A DNA stretch of 64,000 nt, from the NCBI GenBank assembly GCA_002205965.3, contig NADL03000710.1, positions 248,001-312,000 on the forward strand, read 5' to 3'. A program made the position numbers and the translations under genes. Every line of letters starts with the position of its first letter. Within the stretch, counting starts at the first letter, position 1. The notes under the pieces were generated by a model. That model did no database searches and had not been told where the DNA came from. It saw nothing but the letters and a program-made list of their open reading frames with translations. The stretch comes from Kappaphycus alvarezii (Eukaryota > Rhodophyta > Florideophyceae > Gigartinales > Solieriaceae). Shown one piece after another: positions 34,726 to 46,856 of this stretch.

Positions 34726-37700
34726 TGTGTCTATTCTGCTCTTGTCAAAAAAAAAGTCTTAACTAACCTAAATTTTACAAACGTTTCCTCAATTTCATTA
34801 ATGTAAATATTTTTGACCTCATTCAATATCACAAAAGGTTAAATATTTATTTCCCATGGTATTCTGTTCTGGTATATAAAACAATACCGTTTTCAAATCG
34901 TTTACATTTTACCAATAACACTACGGAAAGAATAAAAAATATGAGAAAACTCAGAATTAAGTAGCTAAAACTCTATTATTACTTTGGAAAATGTTCTTAT
35001 ATTGATTCAGTCCATCCAGTAGTAATATTTTTTGTGAAAATTAAGTTTAAGATCTCTGAAAGGTATTACTTTCTTGTCCGCGTATTTTCTAGTTGACTAC
35101 TTGTGAAAATAGTTGCTAAAATGTTTAAAAGATCTAGTACTATCTTTTCGATTATAACTGGTATTGATATCATCAAGGCAAAAAATGTGGACAAAGATAT
35201 AAAGATTATGTAGTTCAGTTTTTAAGAGCAGAAATTGCGTGGATTTTCCTTCTATATCAAATAAGTTAGGTTTTTACTGAAAGTGCAATACAGAAACGAC
35301 ATTGTGCTGTTTCCTACCAGACATTTTTGGAACTACTTCTAGTCCGTAAAACTGCATATTATTGTCTCTTATGCTTAATGTATCTTGTTTGCACATAGTG
35401 TAAAAAAATTTCTTTCCTCAGCTAGAAAGCCGAGCAATTATCTGCCAAAAGAGTGGTTTTTATTGCAGCTCTTACTCCTTGTATACTAAATTGAGCTGAA
35501 AACTAGGAACCTATTTTTAAATATGATCTCTTATTTCAGTAGTTTCCATGATATAGAACTATTAGAGCAAACATCGAAAAAAGTAGTCTGCTCAATTTCA
35601 ACAACTTCAATTTCATACAACCCTAAGTGATTTTCAATCTACTATTAAACTTGTGAAACTACATTTCCATTTCATGTATATGATATAGGGGTACTTTTGG
35701 AGGGGTTTAGTTTTAAAATCTGTGATGGGTTTCATCAAACTTCGTACCGTGAAGGGAAGCCTTCTGAAGGAAAATCACAAATAATAATCTAAATTTCGCC
35801 TCTAAAGAATGGAACAACCTTTTTACCATGAAGTATTCCGTTTAACGTCCCAGCTGCTGCACCTAGCGCTTTTTTGAAGACCGAAAGGGCCCATTGGGAC
35901 GAGTTCATCACTTAAAAGCTAAGTGCCGAGCAATTTATGTCACCACAGAATATGAGCCCGGAATTTGGCTCCTGAGGGTGGAAAAAGGATTGAATAAGAC
36001 CCCAGATTTTGCATAACTCGCCATATTAAAAGTATATATTTCTTGAATGCTTCCGGTACTCGGTATGTCGATGTAATATTTTCTTTTATTTTAGCGTCTG
36101 TGTAGGTACAGAGAGGGCAAAGAGAAAATCATTGAATGCTATATTTATTGTAAATGACGATAAATTTATGGGAAATTTGGACATTCATATTCAATACTAT
36201 GAGTGAAATTTAATTAAAGTTAATTTCTAACTTTTGTACATTTTTTCTCAAAAGGGTTTACCCAAAATTTTTCGAAGCACATCCAAAAATAAATAAGTAG
36301 AATATAATTCTATGGTGGGGTCTTTAATGCTTTAGACCCGTAAGAGTTTGCTTTTTTTCAAAATCAGACATTATTTCTTCGTTTTTAGTGCAATAAACTC
36401 TTCGGTAAATGGAGCGATCCTTTCAACGGATTACTCATGCAGATGGGTGGAATGAATCAGACCTTGAGGTAGATGCGAACGTCCATTTGTCTTGAAATTT
36501 GATTCAGATGGCGTCTTGGGTTCCTATCTTTTCAACTTGTGTGTCTCCTTGGCTACTCGAGCTTCAAAATTTCCTGATCGATGCCCTTGGCCAATCTTTT
36601 CAACTCCTTCCGTAATACTTTTCTAATGACGAAGAACGTGACGTGTGTTTCTTGTTTATCGGTACTGAGCATTATCCCGAGGGATCACAATACTACACTT
36701 TTGCTACCCTCCCCCCCAGTTGGACAGAAAGGCAAACATAATATCGGGTTTGGCCTCCTGTCGTATTGGAAGAGCTTGCCTCATTGAAAATTTTCTTTCT
36801 ATTGAGACTGGGCAGTATTTTATCCCCCGTGAATTGAAGACAACTTTTCCCCAAAACATCTTCTTAATGCTCTAAAAAGTTTACATAAATTTTTTTTCGC
36901 AACTTAATTGTCTATTACCAGAAAAAAGTACCGAAACTTGCATTTCTGAAAGCCGCAAATATTCCATTCGTGATTAAAATTAAATGTGAATTTTCTTTAA
37001 ATTTATCTGAGCATTGCAATAATATAAAGTATATATCATGACTACTGATTCTCAGTATTTTTGGACACAATAGGTGAGAAAAGCGAAATAATTTGACAAA
37101 AGAACATATTTTTTTTTCTATAAGGCCCTACAGAAACTGTATGATTAGCTACTCTTTATGCAGAAAAAACAACCATACGTCATCAAGCAAAGGCTTACTG
37201 CGAATCTCAACCAAACCACAGAACGATTACTGTACTAAGCAACTCAGTGGATAATTGCTCATAGAATATTTTTTGTTTCTATTTCAGAACCAAATTGTTA
37301 TCAATAGATTTCAGTTTTTAAATCATTGGATGATATATGTTTTTATAAAAGTGTAAAACAGGTAATGAGTAAATAAGTTTGATTTTCGGATAGATTCTGA
37401 CATGAACCGTAAATATTGAATCATTTATACCTGAGACTACGATCGATAGAATATTCTTACTTTCTATATAACTAGAATTTCTCTTGCTTCAACAGCCTTG
37501 AGCCTAAAGCTGAATAAAATTATCTCTGAGAACCGGTAGAACACCTTTATTTAATTACGATTTCATGAATATAAAACAAGCGGTTGATACATGGTCTTGC
37601 TTCGTAATATTGGGGAATACTTACTATTTTCTTATCTCGAAGCATGTTTGGGGTATTAATCAGTGTCTTTGTGAGTAACTGTACTCTCTACCATAAGTCT

Positions 37701-37801
37701 TTCAGGGAAGATCGGTATATCCCCTTGCATTTCAAACTAAAAGCGTAGCTAGAGTTTTTACTGTTCCGCGATGAGATGAATAAGAAAATGTATAAATGAA
37801 A

Positions 37802-38017
37802 CCTGTTTTCCAGATGACGATAAAATTACTTTATCTTGTAGAGCTTTTTAACATTATATCCATTGTGGGTTCTTATGACACCATTTGCCGGTACTTTTTA
37901 CACCCCAAAATTGTACGGAAGTATGGAGGAAATCCTCAAAACTTTGATCTCGATAGTTTCATATACCCATTCATCTTATTGTACAGCAAAAATATGTTCC
38001 TGAATAGTAGTTATTGA
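37802..38017 (+). other. Open stretch after an acceptor-like site, not recognised
   Basis: ACCTGTTTTCCAG precedes ATGACGATAAAATTACTTTA. The frame then runs 71 codons with mixed composition (DTICRYFLHPKIVRKYGGNP, QNFDLDSFIYPFILLYS). It could be a terminal exon of an unknown gene or a chance frame. Confidence 0.25.
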
Positions 38018-38411
38018 TTTCCTTAGAGTTGGAGTTCGATAAGAAAGTTTAATAAAATCCTCAAATTTTGGCTATTTTCCAGTCGCTAGTTTCGGTACTT
38101 TCCTGAAATTTTTAAAGTTAATATACTACTCATGTATGCTTCAGAGCTAAGATTTTGAGAATTCAGCCATAAAATAACGTTGTCCATAGAAGGTTTCTTG
38201 ACGCGAATTGAAAACGTTTCAAAAGCAATATATGAAAACTACGATCAACATGAAGATATTTTGACAAGTACTCTACGAAATATTAACTGACTGAACAGCT
38301 ATCTAGATCTTTTAAGAGAAAAAACGGAAATTTTCTACTCTAAAAAACTTGAAGTGATGTAAAAACTATGCCTATACAGCAAGCGATTCCATTGGTGAAG
38401 GTTTCAAACTG

Positions 38412-38552
38412 CAAAGAGGGGGGAAAGTTTCGAGTGCTTTTAATCCTGGAAGATAGATTCTATCTATCCTAAATTTTTCGAGACAACCACAATCGAATCA
38501 AAAAGGTGGGCCGACAAATCACTAGAGGAGGAGTTACCCTCCCTAAAAGGCC
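38412..38552 (-). mobile_element. LINE-A 3' UTR, antisense
   Basis: A diverged, nearly full LINE-A tail: GGGGGGAAAGTTTCGAGTGC, CTATCTATCCTAAATTTTTC, CAACCACAATCGAATCAAAA, ending GTTACCCTCCCTAAAAGG. It probably is a separate insertion from the 38.9-kb LINE body. Confidence 0.6.
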
Positions 38553-38566
38553 ATTTTCAGGTAATC

Positions 38567-38631
38567 TGAATAGAAGGGGAACGTTTGGGTGTTTTACTCG
38601 TGGAAGATATATCCGATCTATTTGAATAGAA
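38567..38631 (-). mobile_element. 47-bp LINE-A tail with 9-bp target duplication
   Basis: The insert 38576-38622 holds only the last 47 bp of LINE-A (antisense) and is flanked by direct repeats TGAATAGAA at 38567-38575 and 38623-38631. Confidence 0.8.
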
Positions 38632-38675
38632 TGAAAGATTCCAAAACTTCTCACATTCACACAGGACAGTAGCCC

Positions 38676-38736
38676 TTTGCAGAGGAAAAAGATTAGGTGT
38701 TTTACTCTTGGAAGATATATCCGATCTTTTGCAGAG
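38676..38736 (-). mobile_element. 43-bp LINE-A tail with 9-bp target duplication
   Basis: The insert 38685-38727 (antisense LINE-A 3' end) is flanked by TTTGCAGAG at 38676-38684 and 38728-38736. Among the shortest insertions of the family seen here. Confidence 0.8.
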
Positions 38737-38869
38737 TGGATGCGTCCACTTGGTTGAGTTGCTTCCCTGGAAGTCAAATCTGTTGCTGCGTTTTTCATTA
38801 ATAAGGGATATCGATGTGAGTAGAAGCTTAAAATGTAAAGGATTGGCGGGAAGCCGTCGAAACGCCAGA

Positions 38870-39935
38870 AAAATGGCTGGAGGCCAGCCAAAAGGCACGC
38901 CACATTGAACATCGTTGCCAATGCGGCATGAAGTTGTGTGAATACTTGTTTGAACTATTTGTAAGTCTCCCTTGCACTCGTAGCGAAGTTTCGTTCGACG
39001 TGGTTAGCAATGCTTGAGCGTTCGGTTGCTATCCTTCGAGGGAAGAGATGGGGACGTGCACCAGCCTGCTTCTGGAGGAAGACGCGATGAAGGATTCGTA
39101 TCTTCTGTGGTTCGCCGTTCTTGCTGCGTTGAGCGGGATGAGCGCGTTGAAAGTCCTTGCTCTCCTGTTCGAGGGCGCTAGAGGGTGACGAAGGTAACAT
39201 CGAAAAAGTTTGTTTCGCCAATACGTCCCATTGCGCGAATATCAGGTCTCTTGCGGTGGAGGCCTTCCCTTTGTTCGACAACTGGATGTCGCGCAGCTTT
39301 CCCGAAATAGCTCGCCAATAAACTGACCTGATGTTCGTGTCTCCGCGTCTTTTCGCCCCCTTGCACCCAGCGCAAGAGATGGTCGCCGAAACAGTCGAGA
39401 TTCTCAGGACAGTTACATTCTGGGCATGGTGTTTCCAGAGGAAAAAAAGGGACTTGGCAGTAGTATTGGAACTATATCGAGAATTCTCTTGGTTCCATAC
39501 TTGTCTTAAGGCACAGAGATTTGGTGCAGTAAACCTAGTTTTTCACCCCAGGGAGCCCCATAGAGGCACGGAGGCCTTCCGTATGTTGTCGCCAACATTG
39601 ATTTCTTCCAGCAACCGCTCGTACATGGATTCCGGTAGTGACTTCTGTAGAGGTGTTTTGTTTGAGCAGAGGGCACTGAGGGGGAGAATCCTGGATCGGG
39701 AGAAAGAGAGGGACCAAATCTGGTGCGCCCACACTGTGTCTCTGTACGTTGTGAGATCCGTAGTTGTCGCTGGAAGGAGATCTGTGCACAGCCTGTTAGA
39801 CGCTGTGCTGGAGGCGAGTAAGGCTGCAGCTGCGATTGACTTCGCTTGAATTGGTGAAAAGTTTCGCGTTTCAATAAGCCATACACCATCCCTGTGAGGT
39901 AGTGCCTCATGACTCGGCCCCATTTCTAGACTCTC
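38870..39935 (-). mobile_element. LINE-A 3' half, decayed
   Basis: Minus-strand frames give, in sense order: AAAALLASSTASNRLCTDLL, TPLQKSLPESMYERLLEE, CPECNCPEN and FGDHLL, HEHQVSLLASYFGKAARHPV, RKRPDIRAMG, TNFFDVTFVTL, HPAQRSK, and NVACLLAGLQPFF. These correspond one by one to the better copies at 13.3 and 43-45 kb, including the RLE Cys motif and PD..D core. Several frames are needed, so this copy is older. The reverse transcriptase is absent. Confidence 0.7.
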
Positions 39936-40895
39936 CATTACACGGACCTGTCCCCCCTAGCCTTCGGAAAATATCCATCCTGCATCCCTAATCAGTAAAG
40001 CACCCCAATTTACTCCCCTTTTCAATAATGGAGCACCGGAAGTAACTTTTTTCGTGCTGACAATTTTTGGCCAACCATTTAGGCACACGAGTGACATTAC
40101 CCATTATCCTGAACACGTCAATCATATGCTGTGGGATAGTCGAGCCGCCATTTTGAAACATAAAGAACCAAATCAATTTCGAAAGATTTGTGGCACAAAA
40201 ACATGGGGCTTTGTTTCAGGGATTCAATCAATAATTACATATTAAAGGGGTGCATATTGGGGTGCTGTACTGGTTAGGACTGCAGGATAGATATATTTCG
40301 AAGACTAAGGGGCAGGTCTGTGTACTAGAGAGTCTGAAAATGAGGCCGAGTCAGGAGGTACGACCTTAAAGGGCTGGTGCGAGGCCAAACGTAAAGCATG
40401 CTGCGTTAGAAATTGTAAAGGTGAGGACTTTGTATGAATAGCAGGTTCAGGCAATCATTCCATACTTACTTATGATTGATTACTCTGGCGGTTTCGAACT
40501 ATCTTTAGAAAGGGGGAAACATTAGGGGGTTTTTGTGATCGAAAAATTGTGAGGAACCGGTGCTAGGAGAGAGGTGAAGAGACGGTCGATACCCTGTTCG
40601 GTTGCAAGAATGGTAGAGAGAGTGAATATATTCCGACAGTAGGTAGTTCTGTAAGGTATAGGGGAAAGGTAGATCCGAGATAGTTGGAAAAGGGTAGGGC
40701 CGGCGCGTTCGAAAGGGTAGCAAGCGGCTACCCCCGGAGAGTTAGGACGACTCCGGTTTCTTGTCAATTTACGTGGAATAGCGACCGGAGAATTTGGAGG
40801 ACTCCGTGCGCGCCCTGCGGAAAATAAATACTGTAATTATTTTTGGCGGCTAACCGACGGCGGTAATTCCAACCATAAATTAGGAAATTACAGAA
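39936..40895. other. Unassigned stretch with LINE-tail-like scraps
   Basis: AAGCACCCCAATTTACTCCC with TTTCAATAATGG near 40003-40030, and GGGGGAAACATTAGGGGGTT near 40510, look like LINE 3' ends. A GGATAGATATATTTCGAAGA core lies near 40286. Open frames at 40505-40767 are not recognised. Confidence 0.35.
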
Positions 40896-40948
40896 AATAG
40901 GTTAGCCTATGTTCCATAACCCATCAAATAATTGGTACAAGTCGTCGG

Positions 40949-41300
40949 TGATAAGGGCAAATCATCGTGAGAACAGATACTCAGAACCAACTACCTCAAG
41001 AAGGAGGTGTTGCAAGCGACAAAAGTGCTACCGTGGTATAGATGAACGAACAAAAAGGAGTGTATATCGAAGAGAGTTGAGAGGCCTACAAGCAAGTTCG
41101 GTAAGGGCAGGTTCTACTACTGATGATCTGCGACCAGCGTAGGAAAACTTTTTCTCGGGTCTCAAGCTGAGTCTTAGCTTCCTACTACTCGGGACTTGAC
41201 TTGAAGTTGTCTGCCAACTTGCTTGACCTCTCTATTAGAAAGCAGTTCACTCTGCTTATATATACTTTCGACTGCCCCTACAGTCCGAACAAAACTACAG
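40949..41300 (-). mobile_element. Diverged partial LTR of gypsy-1 type
   Basis: About 350 bp align with the first half (plus-strand order) of the gypsy-1 LTRs at 50.1, 56.9 and 62.7 kb. Landmarks are TGATAAGGGCAAATC, TCAGAACCAACTACC, GAAGGAGGTGTTGCAAGCGA, TCTGCGACCAGCGTAGGAAA and CTACTACTCGGGACTTGACT. It is clearly more diverged than those and lacks the second half. No internal gypsy sequence adjoins it, so it is an old solo or broken LTR. Confidence 0.7.
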
Positions 41301-41404
41301 AAGGTACCAGGAAATTGATAAAAACACTTTGTGTGGACGATAAACTCTAAACATAAGATAGTTGAGAAACGGGCAATCAATATGGTCCTCTTATTTCCTA
41401 TTCT

Positions 41405-41935
41405 CTACATCAGATCCAAACAACTACTCCAAAGTATCCATTCTGCACAAGCAGCCCCAGAAATATCTGAGAACGGCTCATAACTATCTATTTCGACCTG
41501 AGAGATATCTAAACTACTAAAGATATTCCCATCCAGTTCCATCGTCGGTACCACTTGTTCTATACGTTCCAGCCCCGGCCTCACCATTCCAACACTTCCC
41601 ATATCTCCCTGTCCCTCATCCTCCTCGTCCTTTTCCTCATCATCGTCCACATCATCGTCCTCATCGTCCTCTTCCTCCTCATCATTCACCTCGTCTTTAA
41701 CCTCGTAGACCACTTCCGAGGCTTCCCACTCCTCGAAGGTCTCTCCAGCTCTCCCCTCGACTTCCCACGCGTGCCCCTGAGGTACCTCCTTCGCCTCCTC
41801 CTCGACAAACAAACGACGCACAAATTCGATCACCTCTTTCTGTTTGTCGGCTTAAGTAGTCATCACGGTCATTAGGTCTGAAAGGGAGTAGGATATTTTT
41901 GGTGATAGAGGCGGAAGGGCGAAGGTTGTTCATTT
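41405..41935 (-). CDS. Acidic-tract protein, not recognised
   Basis: ATG at 41931-41933 begins a frame (MNNLRPSASITKNILLPFRP, then DRDDYLSRQTER). Just beyond, a neighbouring frame continues for ~140 codons: EVIEFVRRLFVEEEAKEVPQ, EEWEASEVVYEVKDEV, a run of ~30 Asp/Glu, then GLERIEQVVPTMELDG and a hydrophobic SGAACAEWILWSSCLDLM before the stop at 41405. A one-base change or a small intron (AAACAG precedes the second frame) would link them. Acidic tails like this occur in many nuclear proteins, so function cannot be inferred. It could also be an unrecognised element ORF. Confidence 0.35.
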
Positions 41936-41939
41936 TGGT

Positions 41940-42240
41940 TTTAAATGGAGTGGAGTGATTGTGGATGGAGGATAGGGGGTGTGAGGGAGAGGGTAATGTG
42001 TGTAGGGGTTGATGGATCTCAAAACTTTGCGTAAAATGGGTTTGAGTACACCTTAGAGGCGGACTGGAGTCGTTACTAAAAAGTTAAATTGAAAATGCTC
42101 TATCGCAATTGCGTGAAATTTCTACATAAGGAGTGAATATGATGAAGAAGGAATACAAAAAAGACGTAAAACGCTGATTTGAAGGAGAGAACACAGTATT
42201 AAAATATCTTGGGAGAATGGTAGGCAAATTTGGAAAGAAC
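41940..42240. other. Unassigned stretch
   Basis: No gene or repeat recognised between the acidic ORF and the 3' end of the long LINE-A copy. Confidence 0.35.
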
Positions 42241-42249
42241 GGTGAGCGG

Positions 42250-45200
42250 AGTCAGCGGCGGGATCGTTGTAAGTTGTTGGATTACACGAGGGGAGGACCA
42301 TTTTCTGTATTACAGTCGGCATGAAGGGACCAAGAAAACGGAGTTAATCCGGGTCAAAGTCGCTAGAAGGCCGCCGCGAGACCTGCCAGCAGGCAGGCAG
42401 CGTTGGACGAGGTAGCGGCCGCAGCGTGCCTTTGCATGAATATGCCGCGAACCTTCCCGTATGATTCCATGGCTCTGTTTGCAACGCTTCTTGCCACCTC
42501 GGTTATGACGGCGTAAGCGTCTGGGTTCCAACCGCCGAGGGTGGATACGGTCACGGGGACGAATCTGCCTCGAGAGGAAGTAGCGATGAAGGATTGGCAC
42601 TTTCTGTGCTTCTCAGCTCGGGGTGCGTTAAGGGAGGTCAAGGTGTTAAACTTGTTGACTCTCCTGTTCGATGGCGCGAGAGGATTGACAAAGGTGGTGT
42701 CGAAGAAGTCAGTCCCCCGAGGCTTCCCATTGCCTGAATATCCGGTCTCGTGCAGTGGATCCCTTCTCGCGGCTCTACGACGGGGTGACGAGCAGCTTTG
42801 GCCAGGTCCCGAGCCCAAAGATTCACTTGCCTGTCGTGACAGATGCCCCTGTGGGGGCCGTGCAGGCAGTGGAGGAGGTGGTCACCATACACGTCCAACG
42901 TGTGAGGGCGATTTGCTCTTGGGCATGGTGTGTCAGGAGCAAACAGCGGGACTTGGCAGTGTCCTGCCCACATCCTGCACCACCGAAGGCGCGATGGAGT
43001 TCGATCGCAGAATGGAACGCTGCCTACGGTCCATCGCAGGGGGTGCCCTAAACTCCGAGGTCTTCGAGAGCTCCAGCTGCCGGTCAAGCCCGCGGACCCC
43101 AAAAAGCGCTCCTTGGGAGTAGGGCTCACCTCCGCGAAGACTATCGCCCCTGCAGCCTTCTTCGCCTCAAGCTCGGCAACGGACAAGCTGGCCAGACACT
43201 TCTTGCCACCGCCAATCAAGTCTCTTGAAACATATGCCCCCGACGTGGACGCCCATTGGAAACGGTCTCTGTCTTGCCTGCCGTCCGAGATGATCCCGTT
43301 CACCGTGTTCTGCTCCCAAAAAACACCACCGCAGAAGACACTAACGGATGCTTCTCATGAGGCAGTGCAACAGGCGATTCCCACCGGAGACTGCAGGAGA
43401 AAAGCGTTCCGCGCATCCATGGGGCTTCCGGGCTCCAAGGAGTTGGTATAAAGTGCGCAATCTCCCAGACTGCAAACGCAAATCGAGGCCCGACAATTTT
43501 CCCAAGTCAGTCCCCCCGCGGCTTCCCATTGCCCGAATATCCGGTCTCGTGAAGTGGATCCCTTCTCGCGGCTCTACGACGGGGTGACGAGCAGCTTTGG
43601 CCAGGTCCCGAGCCCAAAGATTCACTTGCCTGTCGTGACAGATGCCCCTGTGGGGGCCGTGCAGGCAGTGGAGGAGGTGGTCACCATACACGCCCAACGT
43701 GTGAGGGCAATTTGCTCTTGGGCATGGTGTGTCAGGAGCAAACAGCGGGACTTGGCAGTGATATCGGAGCCACTGGGAAAATTGTCGGGCCTCGATATGC
43801 GTTTGCAGTCTGGGAGATTGCGCACTTTATACCAACTCCTTGGAGCCCGGAAGCCCCATGGATGCGCGGAACGCTTTTCTCCTGCAGTCTCCGGTGGGAA
43901 TCGCCTGTTGCACTGCCTCATGAGAAGCATCCGTTAGTGTCTTCTGCGGTGGTGTTTTTTGGGAGCAGAACACGGTGAACGGGATCATCTCGGACGGCAG
44001 GCAAGACAGAGACCGTTTCCAATGGGCGTCCACGTCGGGGGCATATGTTTCAAGAGACTTGATTGGCGGTGGCAAGAAGTGTCTGGCCAGCTTGTCCGTT
44101 GCCGAGCTTGAGGCGAAGAAGGCTGCAGGGGCGATAGTCTTCGCGGAGGTGAGCCCTACTCCCAAGGAGCGCTTTTTGGGGTCCGCGGGCTTGACCGGCA
44201 GCTGGAGCTCTCGGAAGACCTCGGAGTTTAGGGCACCCCCTGCGATGGACCGTAGGCAGCGTTCCATTCTGCGATCGAACTCCATCGCGCCTTCGGTGGT
44301 GCAGGATGTGGGCAGGACACTGCCAAGTCCCGCTGTTTGCTCCTGACACACCATGCCCAAGAGCAAATCGCCCTCACACGTTGGACGTGTATGGTGACCA
44401 CCTCCTCCACTGCCTGCACGGCCCCCACAGGGGCATCTGTCACGACAGGCAAGTGAATCTTTGGGCTCGGGACCTGGCCAAAGCTGCTCGTCACCCCGTC
44501 GTAGAGCCGCGAGAAGGGATCCACTTCACGAGACCGGATATTCGGGCAATGGGAAGCCGCGGGGGACTGACTTGGGAAAATTGTCGGGCCTCGATTTGCG
44601 TTTGCAGTCTGGGAGATTGCGCACTTTATACCAACTCCTTGGAGCCCGGAAGCCCCATGGATGCGCGGAACGCTTTTCTCCTGCAGTCTCCGGTGGGAAT
44701 CGCCTGTTGCACTGCCTCATGAGAAGCATCCGTTAGTGTCTTCTGCGGTGGTGTTTTTTGGGAGCAGAACACGGTGAACGGATCATCTCGGACGGCAGGC
44801 AAGACAGAGACCGTTTCCAATGGGCGTCCACGTCGGGGCATATGTTTCAAGAGACTTGATTGGCGGTGGCAAGAAGTGTCTGGCCAGCTTGTCCGTTGCC
44901 GAGCTTGAGGCGAAGAAGGCTGCAGGGGCGATAGTCTTCGCGGAGGTGAGCCCTACTCCCAAGGAGCGCTTTTTGGGGTCCGCGGGCTTGACCGGCAGCT
45001 GGAGCTCTCGGAAGACCTCGGAGTTTAGGGCACCCCCTGCGATGGACCGTAGGCAGCGTTCCATTCTGCGATCGAACTCCATCGCGCCTTCGGTGGTGCG
45101 GGATGGGGCAGGACTCGCAGGAGGTAGCCCATTCTGCATACCCCAAAGCATGATCGCAGCAGTTGGAACGCTACATGTTTGTCTTCCAAGTCTGCGATTG

Positions 45201-46610
45201 AGTCTAGGAATACCTGGAGGGTTTCGATGTGGGCCCTGAAAGACTGCCTGGTAAATTCCTCAGATCCCACTCGGGCGTTCAGTACGAGGGTACCTTGGCC
45301 GTAATCCTGCCTGAATTCCGCCGGGTACGGGTCTTGTACTGGCTGCGGCGGGGCTGTAGGCCACCAAATAGCGCATTTTAATGGCGACAAGTGTAGCCCC
45401 CGGCGCTTCGCGTCTCCCGACGACAGGATGTCGACCACCCTAGCGAGTTGGTCGTGGCGCGCAATAATGTACCCATCGCCGTGGTACCAGAGTTGAAGCA
45501 GTAACTTGGCCACTGTCCTGTCTTCTTCGTTCTGTGAACTAAAGAGTTCTTGCATTTTGAGGACGATAGGATGCAAAGCCAAGTCGAACAGGTGTCCCCC
45601 AAGGTTATCTCCTTGTTGCGTCCCGCAGGCGCTCCGGATGATATGCTCCCCGATCCACAGAAACGCGGGCTCGTTTGCATAGCAGTAGGGATCCAAGGCA
45701 GAAGTTCCGGAAGGATGCGGCTAACCGCCTGGAGAAATGCGGAGCGGCTGCACAGATTAAACGGATTCTTCAAGTCTACGGCTAGCATTCCATAGTCTGA
45801 GCTACTCCCGTATTCCTGAACAATTCTCCTAATGCCATGAACAACTGTATCCGCCCCTGACCGGGAAACGATCCCTACTTGAAGCGGTTGGAAGTATTTG
45901 GCGTCTTTCGAAGATACTCTCTTTATGAGACAGCTTCCAGTCAGTCGACGGAGAGTTTCACCCACAGCGATTGGCCTTGGCGTGTTGTCCTTTTTTAGCC
46001 AGTAGTATGAGGGGGCTCCGGCGATCCACGGGGATAGTTCGACCGGGGCTTTCCCTGTTGCTAGGACATTTACAATTGTTGTGAGCGCTGCCAAGAAGCC
46101 GGAATTACCCGAAGATGATGGGACTCGTACAAGTTCTGCAAGGTGGCATGGCCGAAGACCCGAACCGCCAGGGGAGGAGCCCGGTTTGAAGCGCCTGATG
46201 GCTCAAAGAACTTCCTCGGTGGTAATCTGGGGAAGGTCGGGGGCGCCGCTGGGTGCGATGTTAGCCACCATCTCGGTTTCTGGGGTTGTTGCGGGTGCTT
46301 CTGGAGGAGTGTTTCGACGACGCTGGGGTAGAAGTGTACGTTCCGGAGGTGGGCGAGGAGGTGAGCGACTGTTCTCATGTTGGGCTTCTCTTGCGAGCAC
46401 AGTGGGCAATAACCGGGGCGAGGTAGGGGCTTTGTCGAGATGGGGCCAGCCATTGCGCGCGTGGACAACCATTTCCCATTGTTCCTTTCCACTGGGTGTG
46501 AGGCGACCAGCGGTGGGGGTGACTGCGGATGGGGTTTTGCATCGGGGCGTGTTCCATGATTTGGCACGTGTTACGGGGCGTATTTCTAGTGACATTTTCC
46601 ACTCCTCTGA
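42250..46610 (-). mobile_element. Longest LINE-A copy, with 3' half repeated in alternating orientation
   Basis: Sense runs on the minus strand. Near 46.4 kb is an N-terminal C2H2 finger (YCPLC..HLLAHLRNVH). The reverse transcriptase follows at 46.1-45.1 kb: TPRPIAVGETLRRLTGSCL, QVGIVSRSGADTVVHGI, LAVDLKNPFN, CGTQQGDNLGGHLFDLAL, then WYHGDGYIIA where a (F/Y)xDD box is expected. Next comes the endonuclease part, a Cys/His motif with YGDHLLHC, TRPDIRAMG and TDFFDTTFVNP, and the C-terminus STLGGWNPDA, SNAACLLAGLAAAF, stop at 42363. The RT lies in two frames and lacks the first Asp of the catalytic pair, so the copy is dead. Between 45.15 and 42.96 kb the pre-endonuclease and endonuclease segments occur repeatedly in both orientations (see findings). 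Confidence 0.8.
42961..44570. repeat. Inverted and direct repeats of LINE-A blocks B1 and B2
   Basis: Block B1 (~546 bp, the KKRSLGVGLTSAKTIAPAAF part) and block B2 (~252-265 bp, Cys motif through RPDIRAMG) follow each other in sense order as B1, B2-inverted, B1+B2, B1-inverted, B2. Segment limits: B2 inverted 44319-44570, B1+B2 normal 43507-44318, B1 inverted 42961-43506. Outer normal parts lie above 44570 and below 42961. The same two junction sequences are used each time. Copies are almost identical. Confidence 0.85.
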
Positions 46611-46856
46611 GGTCCTAAAAACAGTGCACCCTACTAAGCGATTGGTCTTATTACAGTACTGTATGCCAATCCTCGGGACTGCCTGTCCTGTACGCCGGTA
46701 TGCACCTCAGACCGTCGCTTTTCAAAATTGTAATTGTCACCGGGCTATACACCTATCTTGGGCAATTGACCGTTGAAACCAAGTTGAGCTCGCCAGCGGA
46801 GCTCACGGAATCCTTGGTAGTTTCCGATCGGCAACGGAGAGGGTTCGAGACGAGTA

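Larger units (their letters stand above)
19770..38400. other. AT-rich block without recognisable genes
   Basis: Base composition changes sharply near 19.77 kb and returns near 38.4 kb. In between the sequence is very AT-rich, with long A and T runs. No rRNA, tRNA, known transposon protein or conserved domain was recognised. Exceptions noted separately are a LINE tail at 21.42 kb, a palindrome at 34.62 kb and a few exon-like stretches. The block could be gene-poor heterochromatin, a mutationally AT-shifted repeat region, or a region of long introns. Confidence 0.6.

Noticed and set aside
41555-41875. Plus-strand Leu/Ile/Val-rich frame opposite the acidic ORF
   Set aside because: It is the complement of Asp/Glu codons (GAN/GAR read as NTC/YTC), so it only looks like a membrane protein.
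42930-43451. Plus-strand LINE ORF as a separate second element
   Set aside because: It is block B1 inverted inside the minus-sense LINE-A, with junctions reused elsewhere in the same copy.
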